Shown: positions 7,711-16,717 of the stretch, in pieces
How the letters are laid out: each line of letters starts with the position of its first letter
Numbering within the stretch: position 1 is the first letter of the stretch
Source: Gammaproteobacteria bacterium RIFCSPHIGHO2_12_FULL_36_30
Lineage (GTDB): Bacteria > Pseudomonadota > Gammaproteobacteria > Coxiellales > Coxiellaceae
NCBI GenBank assembly: GCA_001801815.1
Contig: MGXU01000007.1
Span: forward strand, 124,001-188,000
DNA length: 64,000 nt
Reading direction: 5' to 3'
Program-made: the position numbers and the translations under genes
Notes under the pieces: generated by a model
The model's input: only the letters and a program-made list of their open reading frames with translations
Database searches by the model: none
Told to the model about the DNA's origin: nothing

Positions 7711-9204
7711 ATGAAATATGATGTGATTATTGTGGGCGGCGGACCAACCGGTATTGCACTTGGAATTGAATTAGGTTTGAATAATATTAAAACGCTGATT
7801 CTTGAAAAACATGAAAATCCACTACTTTCTCCGCGTGCACAATCACTGAATGAACGCTCAATGGAATTTTTCATGCGTTGGAAAATTGCTGATAAATTGC
7901 GGAACAATGTTTTATTTCCAAAAGATTATCCGATGCGTGGAGTTTGGTGCTCGAAATTAAATGGTGAAACTTATGCGAGTGCAGGTTCGCAAGAAAAATC
8001 TAAAGAAAATTTGGCTGCTCAAAAATCAATTCGTATTCCGCTTTATATTACTGAAAATATTTTACGAGAACGATTAAAGGATTTTAATTGTGTGACATTT
8101 TTAAAAAAACATGTTGTTGAATCTGTTGTGTTTGAAAATAACGAAATTAAAGTGTTGGCAAAAAATAAAGATGGTCAATCTATTTCTGAATATTTTGCAA
8201 AATATGTTGTAGGTTGTGATGGCGCAAATAGTATTACAAGGCAATGTGCTGATATTGGATTTGATGGGTTAGCGCCAAAAAGACGAGTGATTAATTTATT
8301 ATTTGAAGCGCCAGATTTAGATAAAAAAATTACAGTTGAAAAGGGATTTATTTATTACATCATGGGAAATAAAATGCCTGCGCCAATGGGACCGGTCGAT
8401 TTAACAAAAGGTATTTGGTATGCGCAGATTTTTTATGCGGGTGATGAAACCGATGTGAATAAAATTAATTTTGATTCTTTACTGGATGAAATTACAGGCT
8501 TACATTTTGATAAGAAAATTTTAAATGCGCATTTTTGGGATATGCAAATTCAATTAGCTGATCATTTTGCAAAGGATAATCGACTATTTTTAGTGGGTGA
8601 TTCTGCACATGCATTTGCACCGACTGGTGGTTTTGGATTAAATACAGGTTTTGGTGATGTTACAAATTTAGCTTGGAAATTAGCTTCCGTTATTCAAAAT
8701 AATAATTCTAGCGATATATTAAATTCATATGAATCAGAAAGACGCCCTATCGCGCTTCGTAATTTAAAAGCAGCGGAAAAAAATGCGGCGGATGCGGTAG
8801 CTGTTCGAACGCAATTTCCACCCGACAAAGATCCGAAAAAATTTGCAGATGAAAATGCACGTATTGCAAAACAACATTCACATTCTGCCGGTATTGCTTT
8901 GGGTTACACTTATGATCAAAATAAAAAACCAATGTCGCAATCAGAATATATTCCTACTTGTCAACCAGGGTATTTTTTACCACATCATGCGATTGATGGA
9001 AAATCTATTTATGATAAATTATCTCCGACACATTGGACTTTAATTGTTTGTGGGAAAGAAAAAATCAAAATGCAGCATAAACAATTAAAAATTTTACATG
9101 TTCCAGAAAATACTTATCCCTCGCGTTATATTTTAATTCGTCCGGATTGGCATATTGCGATGGCGGGAAATAGCGTAGATTCTGTGATGGATTTTTTCAA
9201 ATAA
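7711..9204 (+). CDS. FAD-dependent aromatic monooxygenase (PheA/TfdB family)
   Basis: Group A flavin monooxygenase (FAD_binding_3, PF01494) that would hydroxylate an aromatic ring with NAD(P)H and O2. Seen: the Rossmann dinucleotide motif IIVGGGPTGIALGIE (6-20), the RAQSLNERSMEFF block, the DG motif VVGCDGANSITR (D180), and the GD motif VGDSAHAFAPTGGFGLNTG (about 295-313). The 497 residues include a C-terminal thioredoxin-like region weakly ending MAGNSVDSVMDFF. AGGAAAA precedes the ATG. Operon partner: the MFS protein upstream. Substrate unknown; relatives act on phenols, polyketides and some antibiotics. Confidence 0.88.
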   Translation: MKYDVIIVGGGPTGIALGIELGLNNIKTLILEKHENPLLSPRAQSLNERSMEFFMRWKIADKLRNNVLFPKDYPMRGVWCSKLNGETYASAGSQEKSKENLAAQKSIRIPLYITENILRERLKDFNCVTFLKKHVVESVVFENNEIKVLAKNKDGQSISEYFAKYVVGCDGANSITRQCADIGFDGLAPKRRVINLLFEAPDLDKKITVEKGFIYYIMGNKMPAPMGPVDLTKGIWYAQIFYAGDETDVNKINFDSLLDEITGLHFDKKILNAHFWDMQIQLADHFAKDNRLFLVGDSAHAFAPTGGFGLNTGFGDVTNLAWKLASVIQNNNSSDILNSYESERRPIALRNLKAAEKNAADAVAVRTQFPPDKDPKKFADENARIAKQHSHSAGIALGYTYDQNKKPMSQSEYIPTCQPGYFLPHHAIDGKSIYDKLSPTHWTLIVCGKEKIKMQHKQLKILHVPENTYPSRYILIRPDWHIAMAGNSVDSVMDFFK

Positions 9205-9211
9205 ATTATTT

Positions 9212-9424
9212 TTAAACTTTCCATCCCATGTGCAATTTTTTGTGTTTGCGTGCACACTCACGCAAATACAAATTAATTAATGTTTGGTATGGGATATCAT
9301 GATCATCTGCGAGCAATTTAAAATAATCAATTGTGTCAGTATCCAATCGAATGGTTACTTGTTTTTTTAAATTATGAATATAGGGATTCTTTTTTGCTTT
9401 TGAAAAATCATATTCCTTTTTCAT
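9212..9424 (-). CDS. brnA: BrnA-type antitoxin
   Basis: 70 residues with a ribbon-helix-helix core: KKQVTIRLDTDTIDYFKLLA, then DDHDIPYQTLINLYLRECA. This is the BrnA/CopG-like antitoxin that pairs with BrnT, folds as a dimer, and represses the operon. The ATGA overlap with the preceding brnT (9421-9424) indicates translational coupling. Family naming of the pair is secure because BrnT is unmistakable. Confidence 0.85.
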   Translation of the reverse strand: MKKEYDFSKAKKNPYIHNLKKQVTIRLDTDTIDYFKLLADDHDIPYQTLINLYLRECARKHKKLHMGWKV

Positions 9425-9714
9425 AAATACTCACCTCGATACTGTAAACTTTCTTTCTTGGTTGCTTTTCTGGCAGATATTATTCGTATAATACCATCAT
9501 TTCTTCGGTAGCAATGAATGACGACCAATATACGAGAAACAATGCTCAAACCCAAAATAGCAAATCTATCTTCGTCATCTGAATGCACTGAATCATGTAT
9601 CACTTTCGCATTTTCATCATAAAACACGGTTTCCGCTTCGTCAAAACTTATCCCATGTTTTTTCTTATTGGTTGATGCTTTTGATGCATCCCATTCAAAG
9701 GTAATGTTACTCAT
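9421..9714 (-). CDS. brnT: BrnT ribonuclease toxin
   Basis: 97 residues with the BrnT hallmark FEWDASKASTNKKKHGISFD at the N-terminus, then ETVFYDENAKVIHDSVHSDDEDRFAILG and a C-terminal RIISARKATKKESLQY. BrnT is a RelE-fold ribonuclease that inhibits translation; in Brucella the BrnTA pair answers stress. Order toxin-antitoxin and ATGA overlap are normal for the family. The gene is preceded by a good promoter with a palindrome in its spacer. Confidence 0.92.
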   Translation of the reverse strand: MSNITFEWDASKASTNKKKHGISFDEAETVFYDENAKVIHDSVHSDDEDRFAILGLSIVSRILVVIHCYRRNDGIIRIISARKATKKESLQYRGEYL

Positions 9715-9720
9715 AATTAT

Positions 9721-9748
9721 ATTATAACTACATTGTAGTATTTTTCAA
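9721..9748 (-). promoter_or_regulatory. brnTA promoter with palindromic operator
   Basis: On the minus strand TTGAAA (9743-9748), a 16-base spacer and TATAAT (9721-9726). The spacer holds the palindrome ACTACATTGTAGT (9727-9739). A BrnA dimer bound here would cover the promoter; this is inferred from position. Confidence 0.65.
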
Positions 9749-9770
9749 GTATTATAAACATTTACTATTA

Positions 9771-10463
9771 TCAGTTATAACTAATAACTGGTATATTCGA
9801 TTTTTCTGTATCTTTTCTCGCAATGCAAGCGGTCAATCTCGCCCAACAATTGTAAAGTGTATTTTGTAAATTTTTTTGTGACAATAATGGACGCCGCTCG
9901 TTGTTTAAAGCTAACAAGGTATTTTGCAAATTCTCAACCTCTTCTTTTCTTTCACAAAGTTTCTGTAAGAAGGAAAAAGAAATCAATATTGCAGCAGGAA
10001 CAGCAATCAAAGCAGAAAGCGCAAACATAATTCCAGCACCAGTGTTTAGCCACACACAATTTCCAAGAAATTCCTGCAAATCTGTCGCATTATTAGTTAC
10101 GTTCGCTGCAATAAAGGAATGTAATTTTGTAAAGCTTTCCGGCTTACAAAATTCCTTCATAATATGGCAAATTGCATACAATCGTGTGAGATTATAATTT
10201 GCAAGATTATCGAGAAATGCATCATTTCCATCTAGCGGACTTGATTCTCCTATAATAGCCCAAGTTCCGCCTATCGGCCCATAATTGTAAGATGGTTTGC
10301 AATTTGTCCATGCTTCATTTTTAAAATTTGTGTTATTCCCAATGCCTAATTTGTTTACATCATGCGGTGCTAAAAAATTTATTACAAAACCAATACTAAC
10401 AAAAGTTGCAGTGACTGTTGTGATGCATGCAATTATTTTTAAATCATCTTTGGTAATTTTCAT
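9771..10463 (-). CDS. unknown membrane protein with two transmembrane segments and a CWARLT motif
   Basis: I do not recognise this family. From ATG 10463 (GAGG 5-8 bases upstream) it has 230 residues. There is a transmembrane segment at about 9-32 (IIACITTVTATFVSIGFVIN), a Cys-containing loop of about 110 residues, a second segment near 142-168 (AGIMFALSALIAVPAAILIS), a short coiled-coil (LCERKEEVENLQNTLLALNN), and a C-terminal NCWARLTACIARK. The CWARLT string recurs near the C-terminus of the membrane protein at 25042-26439. The gene lies downstream of an FMN riboswitch on the same strand, with a terminator between them. Confidence 0.6.
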   Translation of the reverse strand: MKITKDDLKIIACITTVTATFVSIGFVINFLAPHDVNKLGIGNNTNFKNEAWTNCKPSYNYGPIGGTWAIIGESSPLDGNDAFLDNLANYNLTRLYAICHIMKEFCKPESFTKLHSFIAANVTNNATDLQEFLGNCVWLNTGAGIMFALSALIAVPAAILISFSFLQKLCERKEEVENLQNTLLALNNERRPLLSQKNLQNTLYNCWARLTACIARKDTEKSNIPVISYN

Positions 10464-10489
10464 AAACACCTCGTCTTTTATATTCAAAA

Positions 10490-10522
10490 TAAAAAATGAA
10501 GGAATGATTTACATTCATTCAT
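10490..10522 (-). terminator. possible intrinsic terminator behind the FMN riboswitch
   Basis: On the minus strand an 11-pair stem with one mismatch (plus coordinates 10496-10506 and 10512-10522, 5-base loop) is followed by a U-rich run from the A-tract at 10491-10495. It lies between the riboswitch and the membrane-protein ATG at 10463, so it could be the switch's expression platform or simply end the transcript. Confidence 0.45.
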
Positions 10523-10630
10523 ATTCGCCGAATTTCTTCAGGGCGAAAAAAAATGAACGCATCGATGAATAGTATTTTTGCGAATAAAATGTGTGCGCAA
10601 AAATGCTGAAGCATTTGGTGTGCTCAATTT

Positions 10631-10775
10631 TATCTTCTCCTATCCGGACTATACCGTCGGCTCTGGCATTAAACCAGATCTGCTTTTTGTGCATTAAATC
10701 ACAAATCGCTCGCGGGCTTTTTTATTTCAAAATAAAAATACCGCCGGTGGGGAATTGCGCCCCGCCCTGAAGATA
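10631..10775 (-). promoter_or_regulatory. FMN riboswitch (RFN element)
   Basis: The minus strand has all conserved blocks of the RFN element: CTTCAGGGCGGGGC then CCCCACCGGCGGT, GCGAGCG, CAGATCTGG paired with CCAGAGCC, GACGGTATAGTCCGGATAG, GGAGAAGAT. P1 is seven pairs (TATCTTC at one end, GAAGATA at the other, plus coordinates 10631-10637 and 10769-10775). Such elements bind FMN and normally switch off ribB, rib operons or riboflavin transporters. It begins 12 bases after the thioesterase stop. The next minus-strand gene (start 10463) is a membrane protein without resemblance to known riboflavin genes. Confidence 0.95.
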
Positions 10776-10787
10776 ATGGTGCACAAG

Positions 10788-11207
10788 CTAAACCGATTGA
10801 TCGTGATTGTCAACACCTACCGCCGTTAACCACTCTGACGTTGGTAAAACTAATTTCCGCTCTTTTAAACTGAAAAGACCAATAGTAAATTCTGCTTCGC
10901 AACAAACTTCTCCATCACGAATCATTTTTTGTGATAACTTTCCGATTTTATTTTTGTAATATAATATTTGCGTTTCAATAATTATTTTTTCGCGCAACCG
11001 AATTTCTTTTAAAAAACGTAAATGAATTTCAAGAATGGTTGGACCTAAACCTGTTTCTTTTATTTTTTTTAATCCATAACCATTATTCGTGATAAATTCC
11101 CATCGCGCTTCTTCAAATAACATAAAATATTGCGCATTATTCATGTGACCAAATACATCAAGGTGGTTTTCTTTGATCATTACAGAATAAAAATATGTTT
11201 TATTCAT
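10788..11207 (-). CDS. hotdog-fold acyl-CoA thioesterase (4HBT/YbgC type)
   Basis: 139 residues with the 4HBT signature HLDVFGHMNNAQYFMLFEEA near the N-terminus; the Asp of HLDVFGH is the predicted catalytic residue. It hydrolyses acyl-CoA or related thioesters; chain preference is unknown. The ATG at 11207 with GAGAAG upstream is favoured over a GTG at 11213. It follows a Bcr/CflA transporter by 32 bases on the same strand, so the two may share a transcript. Confidence 0.85.
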   Translation of the reverse strand: MNKTYFYSVMIKENHLDVFGHMNNAQYFMLFEEARWEFITNNGYGLKKIKETGLGPTILEIHLRFLKEIRLREKIIIETQILYYKNKIGKLSQKMIRDGEVCCEAEFTIGLFSLKERKLVLPTSEWLTAVGVDNHDQSV

Positions 11208-11239
11208 AAGCACTTCTCATTTTTATTAACAGCACACAA

Positions 11240-12466
11240 TTACGCAAGCGCTGCATCTCGCTTATTTAAAAATCCATAAAAAGCAATACAATGAAGAATA
11301 GTCACGCTTAAAAAAATCAAAGATAATCTCATCAAATCATTTATATCAATAAAACTAATTAAAAACATACCTATCGAAGCAATACCAAGACCAAAGCAAA
11401 TTAAAACTGATGTGGCAATTCCGGCATATTGTGGAAATATTTTTAATGAGCGAAGTGATAATGTCGGAAATAAAATACCAAGACAATAACAAATCATCAT
11501 GACGGGTAAAACTAAATTAAATAAATCAAATTTTCCGAAGTGTGCTAATAATAATTGCAAGGTTGAACTTAATACTAATAATATTAATCCCATTTGTGAT
11601 AAATGATGCACATGCCATTTTTTAATTAAAAATCGATTCGTTAATGTTCCTGAAAAATAACAAACACCAATTAATAATGCGCTATTCCCATAAACAATCG
11701 CGGTGCGATGTAAAATATTTTGCACGATGAATGAACCAACCGTTGCATATGTCATTAATTGAATTTGACAACAGCCAACTAAAAAAATTGAAACAATAAA
11801 AACACGATGCGTTAATAATTCTTTATAAGTTCTATATAAACGTTTAGGTGAAAATGAATTCCGCAGCACAATACTTTCTTCAACAAACACAGCATATAAA
11901 CAAAAAAATATAAATCCCATAATAGCATATGCAATAAAATTCGCTTTCCATCCTAAATGATGCTGCAAAATCCCACCAATAAATGGACCAATAATCGGAC
12001 CTATGCCATACGACAATGAGGTATACAACATTGCAACATTAAATTCATGCCCTTTAAAATGGTCAATAATAATTGCACGACATCCAATGGTAAAAGTCGC
12101 CGCTAAAAAACCTTGTATAAAGCGAATTATTAATAATTGTTCTATCGAATGACAAAATATCGCAGCAATGCTAACAGCAATATAAAATATTAATGCAAAT
12201 AGTATAACGCTTCGTCTTCCTAAAATATCCAATAAAAATCCGCTGACAAAACCACCAATTGCAAATCCAATTAAAGTGGATGTGACGGTATTTTTAATAA
12301 CGGAAACTGACGTTGCAAAATAATGTGCGAGTGCCGGCATCGATGGTGTATATAAATCAAAATTAAATCCCGGCATAAGATTTAAAAGCGGAACCAGAAT
12401 AATAATCAATTTTAAATAATCTTCTTTTTTTATTGTAATAAAACTGTTGTTGAGAAAATTTTTCAT
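11240..12466 (-). CDS. MFS multidrug exporter, Bcr/CflA family
   Basis: 408 residues, about 12 membrane segments. The Bcr/CflA features are FDLYTPSMPALAHYF at the end of helix 1 and GFLLDILGRRSVILFALIFY at loop 2-3, then RFIQGFLAATFTIGCRAIII. The family exports drugs, amino acids or small peptides with proton antiport. A near-equal paralogue lies at 35316-36545 (409 residues, same SMPAxAHYF and GCRxLII blocks) and a more distant one at 15503-16717. First gene of a likely operon with the thioesterase. Confidence 0.88.
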   Translation of the reverse strand: MKNFLNNSFITIKKEDYLKLIIILVPLLNLMPGFNFDLYTPSMPALAHYFATSVSVIKNTVTSTLIGFAIGGFVSGFLLDILGRRSVILFALIFYIAVSIAAIFCHSIEQLLIIRFIQGFLAATFTIGCRAIIIDHFKGHEFNVAMLYTSLSYGIGPIIGPFIGGILQHHLGWKANFIAYAIMGFIFFCLYAVFVEESIVLRNSFSPKRLYRTYKELLTHRVFIVSIFLVGCCQIQLMTYATVGSFIVQNILHRTAIVYGNSALLIGVCYFSGTLTNRFLIKKWHVHHLSQMGLILLVLSSTLQLLLAHFGKFDLFNLVLPVMMICYCLGILFPTLSLRSLKIFPQYAGIATSVLICFGLGIASIGMFLISFIDINDLMRLSLIFLSVTILHCIAFYGFLNKRDAALA

Positions 12467-12700
12467 TTTAATCTCGGGTTTTTAATTGTTCATCATTAAC
12501 AATGATATAACTTCTTAATTGTTATTATATAAATGAAGTTTTGATTTCTATATTTGATAACATCAGATAAGAATACAGGGTCAGAAAAGAGTAGTCCATC
12601 AAGACACGGCTGCGAAATAAAATACCGTATTTCTACGATGTTTCTGATATGAATTTTTTTTGGTATAGTTTGCAAAATTCAAAATTAAGTCGAGGTAAAA

Positions 12701-13444
12701 ATGCGTTTTGTCGATGCAGCTCAAAAGTACTTTACGGAAAATTATCCTAGTCAAGCATTGTCGGGAGCATGCGCTGTGCTAACTGGTTCTACAGTTGTAT
12801 TCAATATCATCAAAATGTCTGCTCCAGATGCAGCAACCGCGACAGGTAACTTTTTTCAAAAAAATATACTTGGTCCTGTTTTCACAGAAGATTATGCAAC
12901 ACTCGGCTTTCCACTTTTCAACTCTTTGATTGGAATCTCTGTATTGGTATTGCTTGGAAATGCAATGGATACAGTGACAGAAAAAACGTGTGGGCTTGTG
13001 TCAAAATTACAAAACGTTGGTTATCTTCCAAAACTAGGCGATCAGCGTGTATTTTTATTTTTGACATTTTATGTTTATTATCCGACATTGCCTTTTTCAA
13101 AATCAGAAGCGGCGGTATTTATTGCGTTGCAATTGATACTACAAACAGGAAATAATGCACTACAATTATCATCAGAAACAAAAATTAATGATTTTTCACT
13201 CACACTAAAAGCAGCCTATGCCAATATTGCATTTTGTGCGCTAATGCCTGTGATCGCGAAAATGATATTTGTTATCGCTCAATTTATTTTTTATTTTTGT
13301 GAATTGATATGGAAAGATGGCATGAAAAATGCAATCAATACTATAAAAGATTTTCCTAATAAATATCGATTTATGTATAACTACCTATGTTTAAAACATT
13401 TAAGTGCGGAACAGTTAGTGCCTAGCATTCCAACACATCCATAA
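12701..13444 (+). CDS. unknown multi-pass membrane protein
   Basis: I do not recognise this 247-residue protein. It begins MRFVDAAQKYFTENYPSQAL and has hydrophobic segments near 20-40, 70-90, 110-130, 135-155 and 165-200, so five or so passes, ending in a soluble C-terminal tail. GAGGT lies 6 bases before the ATG and a TATAGT hexamer is at 12664-12669. It sits alone between opposite-strand genes. Similar orphan membrane proteins occur at 9771-10463 and 25042-26439, but I see no clear shared sequence with those. Confidence 0.6.
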   Translation: MRFVDAAQKYFTENYPSQALSGACAVLTGSTVVFNIIKMSAPDAATATGNFFQKNILGPVFTEDYATLGFPLFNSLIGISVLVLLGNAMDTVTEKTCGLVSKLQNVGYLPKLGDQRVFLFLTFYVYYPTLPFSKSEAAVFIALQLILQTGNNALQLSSETKINDFSLTLKAAYANIAFCALMPVIAKMIFVIAQFIFYFCELIWKDGMKNAINTIKDFPNKYRFMYNYLCLKHLSAEQLVPSIPTHP

Positions 13445-13480
13445 AAAGCGCAGACTATGATGAAATATTCATGTCTGCGC
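13441..13480 (-). terminator. terminator between convergent genes
   Basis: GCGCAGAC (13448-13455) pairs with GTCTGCGC (13473-13480), with a further 4-bp helix inside the loop. On the minus strand the stem is followed by a run of five U (A-tract 13443-13447), so it ends the VOC-protein transcript; on the plus strand it has no U-run. Confidence 0.7.
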
Positions 13481-13492
13481 AAAATATCAGGT

Positions 13493-14053
13493 TTATTCTT
13501 TATGTTCACAAGATGTATGACATTCCATATTTGCCAAACGCTTTTTCATTTGCGCAGGTGTTACATCTTCAATGTGTGTTGCAATATACCAATGATGACC
13601 AAATGGGTCTTCAATTCCACCCGCACGGTCACCATAAAATTGATCTGCTGTTGGACGCGTAATTTTAGCACCCAAATCAACAGCGCGTTCAATCACCGCA
13701 TCAACATCTTTCATGTACACATGAATTCCAACTGGTGGACGTTGATTTGCTTGTGGAGCAAACGAATTCATTTGCGGGCATTCATCACCCATCATGAATT
13801 TTGAATCACCAATTTGTAATTCAGCATGTCCTACTTTTCCCGCTTCTTTTGTCATGCTTGGCATGCACATTTTTACTTTTGCGCCAAACGCCTTTTTATA
13901 AAATTCAATTGCTTTCATACCTTGTTTTACAATTAAATAGGGTGTGATGCTATGATATCCTTTTGGAATTACTGATACTTTTTTTGTTTTTTTTGTTAAT
14001 TTTTTTACTGGTTTTTTTGCAGCTTTTTTAGCTGTTTTTTTCATTTTAGCCAT
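13493..14053 (-). CDS. VOC/glyoxalase-fold protein (PhnB-like) with a Lys/Ala-rich histone-like N-terminal tail
   Basis: 186 residues. The first 30 are MAKMKKTAKKAAKKPVKK and similar, a histone-H1-type basic tail. The rest is a VOC domain of the PhnB/YtiD-like class: ITPYLIVKQGMKAIEFYKKA, FMMGDECPQM, a DVDAVIERAVDLGAKI strand and DRAGGIEDPFGHHWYIATHI. By family it binds or modifies small molecules; the exact reaction is unknown. ATG 14053 is chosen because GAGGAA lies just upstream. The basic tail suggests nucleic-acid contact, an inference only. The gene ends at a good terminator. Confidence 0.8.
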   Translation of the reverse strand: MAKMKKTAKKAAKKPVKKLTKKTKKVSVIPKGYHSITPYLIVKQGMKAIEFYKKAFGAKVKMCMPSMTKEAGKVGHAELQIGDSKFMMGDECPQMNSFAPQANQRPPVGIHVYMKDVDAVIERAVDLGAKITRPTADQFYGDRAGGIEDPFGHHWYIATHIEDVTPAQMKKRLANMECHTSCEHKE

Positions 14054-14145
14054 GATTATTTCCTCATTCATTTTAATTACGAAAAATAAATTATTTTTTC
14101 GTGTTGCCTATTGTAACGATAAAAAAAATATTCTCAAGGAATTTA

Positions 14146-15435
14146 CTACGTTACCACAACCGTATCTTCAGGAATGCTGACAGGTACATCAATTAACACT
14201 GGATAATCTTTTAGGAGTGTTGTGAAAAAATATCCTAACAATAAAGTAAATGACAATACAAACATCGTGATGTGAATTCCAAAATGATGTTGAAACGATG
14301 GTAAAAAAATCGTGCCAATAAATGCGCCGAATTTTGCAATACCAGATGCTAAACCATGCCCCGTTCCACGAATGCGCGAAGGATAAATTTCCGCGGGTAA
14401 TAAATAAGTAGTTGTGCCGGGACCCATGTTTACAAAAACATTATACGTTAAAAATCCTAGTAAAATAATTGGATAAACAGATTCAATTTTTAAATAATAA
14501 CTACTCGATAATAAAAATAATCCTAAAAATGCACCCGCAAATCCCATTTTTTGTAATCCAACACGTGAAACTTTATCGATAACAAAAATAGAAATAAATG
14601 CGCCTAACGCAACAAAAATATTTAAGAAAATAGTATTTTCAACAATTGTTTTTGTATCTGTTACAAAATTTCCGGTTGTTGCCAAGTGTAATGCACCTAA
14701 AATATCAGGCGTAAATAATCCGACACTATAATAAGAAATATCCATTAATGCCCATGACAGACATAATGCAATTGTTGCTTTTAAATAACGCGGACTAAAT
14801 AAAGGTCGGTATCCTAATTGTGCTTTTTTGTCATGTATTGCAATGCGCTGATTTGCTTTCCATATAAAACTTTCTGGTAATCTTGATCGTAATAATAAAG
14901 CAAGCAACGCGGGCAATGCGCCAAATGCAAACATTAATCGCCATGCATTAATATGTGGATCATGTGAAAAAATAAAATAAGATACAGCAATACCAACAGG
15001 TGATGCCAAACAATTAATAAACATAGCACCTGCCATTAATTTTCCACGCGAACTATTCGGTGCCATTTCAGATAAATATGCTGCGCAAATTGGATAATCT
15101 GCACCAACACCAAATCCAACTAAAAAACGAAAAAAACAAAGTGAATACACATTCCATGAAATTGCGGATAATAAAGTTGCAACCACAAATAAAATAAAAT
15201 TAAAAACGAGCATGGTTTTTCGGCCAACGCGATCAGTAATATAGCCAATCAAAATTGCACCAACTGCTGCACCAATAGGTGCTGCGGCTTGCGCTATTCC
15301 TAACCACAACGGAGATAATAAAAAACTTTTTTTGAATAACGGTTCTGCAACGGATGTGACATATAAATCAAAACCGTCTACAAACAAACCCAACGCGCAG
15401 ACAACCCATATTCGGATCAATAAATTTTTTGTCAT
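14146..15435 (-). CDS. MFS transporter, sugar/metabolite:H+ symporter type
   Basis: 429 residues, about 12 helices. Seen: DGFDLYVTSVAEPLF in helix 1, GYITDRVGRKTMLVFNFILF at loop 2-3, FLVGFGVGADYPICAAYLSE in helices 4-5, and RLPESFIW after helix 6. The PES motif and the ADYP segment put it in the sugar-porter/phosphate/aromatic-acid symporter part of MFS, so import is likelier than drug export. Substrate unknown. Divergent from the Bcr/CflA gene at 15503, with 67 bases between starts. Confidence 0.82.
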   Translation of the reverse strand: MTKNLLIRIWVVCALGLFVDGFDLYVTSVAEPLFKKSFLLSPLWLGIAQAAAPIGAAVGAILIGYITDRVGRKTMLVFNFILFVVATLLSAISWNVYSLCFFRFLVGFGVGADYPICAAYLSEMAPNSSRGKLMAGAMFINCLASPVGIAVSYFIFSHDPHINAWRLMFAFGALPALLALLLRSRLPESFIWKANQRIAIHDKKAQLGYRPLFSPRYLKATIALCLSWALMDISYYSVGLFTPDILGALHLATTGNFVTDTKTIVENTIFLNIFVALGAFISIFVIDKVSRVGLQKMGFAGAFLGLFLLSSSYYLKIESVYPIILLGFLTYNVFVNMGPGTTTYLLPAEIYPSRIRGTGHGLASGIAKFGAFIGTIFLPSFQHHFGIHITMFVLSFTLLLGYFFTTLLKDYPVLIDVPVSIPEDTVVVT

Positions 15436-15502
15436 GTCAATATCCTATCAACATAATCATGCTACTATACGCATTCTATCAAAAAAGCCGGGTAAAAAAA
15501 TA

Positions 15503-16717
15503 ATGAAAAAAATAAAAGTAGTCGAAAAGACATTTCTCTTTTTTGTTTTTTTATTTTTAATATCGTGTTTAGGGCAAATGTCATCGGACGTATATTTACC
15601 GGCGCTACCAACAATTCGAAATGCATTTGATACCACCGAAAATTGGATGCAATGCTCACTTGCTATTTATATGTTAGGTTTTTCTCTATCACATTTAATT
15701 TATGGTCCCATTTCTGATGATGTCGGCAGAAAAAAACCATTGGTTATTGGTATTGGTATTTGTATTATTGGCACATTATGTTGTCGTTTTTCAACTGGTA
15801 TTGAATTATTAATTATCGGGCGATTATTACAAGGCATTGGTGCGGGCGCCGGAGCTGCACTTTTCTTATCAATATTACGCGACGTGTATCACGGCAATCA
15901 ATTGGCAAAAATCAGCTCTTTTCTCGCTATTTCACGCGTTATTTTATTAGCATGCTCGCCATTGATTGGCGGTTATTTGATGCACTTTTTTGAATGGCAA
16001 GCTTGTTTTACTTTTTTATTAATTTATGCTGGTATTTGTTTTATTGCGTCTGCTTTTATTTTTAAAGAAAGTAACCCTTACGCACATTTAGAAAAAACAA
16101 CTTTTCTGCGTATGGCAAAAAATATCAATATGCTGTTATCGCATCGTATTTTTATGGGTTATGCATTTTGTGTCATGCTCGCATTCGGTGGAATTCTAGC
16201 GTGGTTAACAACATTGCCTTTTTTATTACAAGACGTTGTTGGTTTAACGCCGATTCAATTTGGGTGGGTTGCTGCGATTGCGGGATTATTTTTTATCGTT
16301 GGTGGTATTATCAACGGATTGTTTGTCGAGCGATTTGGCTTACATAAAATGCTGAAAATTGGTCTTTGGATTATGTTGCTCGGTAGTGTTGTGATGCTCG
16401 TATTTGGATTAATGCATATTTTGGATACATTAGTTATTATGATTCCCGTCGTAATTTATATCATTGGTTCTAGTTTTATTTTTTCAAATGCCTACGCCGG
16501 TGCAATGCATCCATTTGCGATGATGGCAGGAACAGCAGGCGCGGTATTTGGTTTTCTACAAATTTTAGGCGGCGCAACCAGCAGTTTTTTAATGTCACTA
16601 ATGCACAATTATAATCAAATACCACTGTCGATTGTTTTATTATGCAGCGCTGTTATTGCGTTAATACTTTTTTCGCAAATTGAAACTGTAAAATCATATT
16701 CACTGGAACCCCAATAA
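15503..16717 (+). CDS. MFS multidrug exporter, Bcr/CflA family
   Basis: 404 residues from ATG 15503. Helix 1 ends SSDVYLPALPTIRNAFDTTE, loop 2-3 is GPISDDVGRKKPLVIGIGIC, helix 4 RLLQGIGAGAGAALFLSILRD: a textbook Bcr/CflA N-half. Efflux of toxic compounds by proton antiport is the family role. A longer open frame upstream (from 15332) runs antisense to the neighbouring transporter and lacks homology. The last 65 bases overlap the convergent CDP-alcohol phosphotransferase gene, whose transcription would interfere. Confidence 0.88.
   Translation: MKKIKVVEKTFLFFVFLFLISCLGQMSSDVYLPALPTIRNAFDTTENWMQCSLAIYMLGFSLSHLIYGPISDDVGRKKPLVIGIGICIIGTLCCRFSTGIELLIIGRLLQGIGAGAGAALFLSILRDVYHGNQLAKISSFLAISRVILLACSPLIGGYLMHFFEWQACFTFLLIYAGICFIASAFIFKESNPYAHLEKTTFLRMAKNINMLLSHRIFMGYAFCVMLAFGGILAWLTTLPFLLQDVVGLTPIQFGWVAAIAGLFFIVGGIINGLFVERFGLHKMLKIGLWIMLLGSVVMLVFGLMHILDTLVIMIPVVIYIIGSSFIFSNAYAGAMHPFAMMAGTAGAVFGFLQILGGATSSFLMSLMHNYNQIPLSIVLLCSAVIALILFSQIETVKSYSLEPQ

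Noticed and set aside
10519-10614. 31-codon minus-strand frame just after the FMN riboswitch (MLQHFCAHILFAKILFIDAF...)
   Set aside because: No clear Shine-Dalgarno, it overlaps the terminator region, and I see no family; kept only as a note with the riboswitch.
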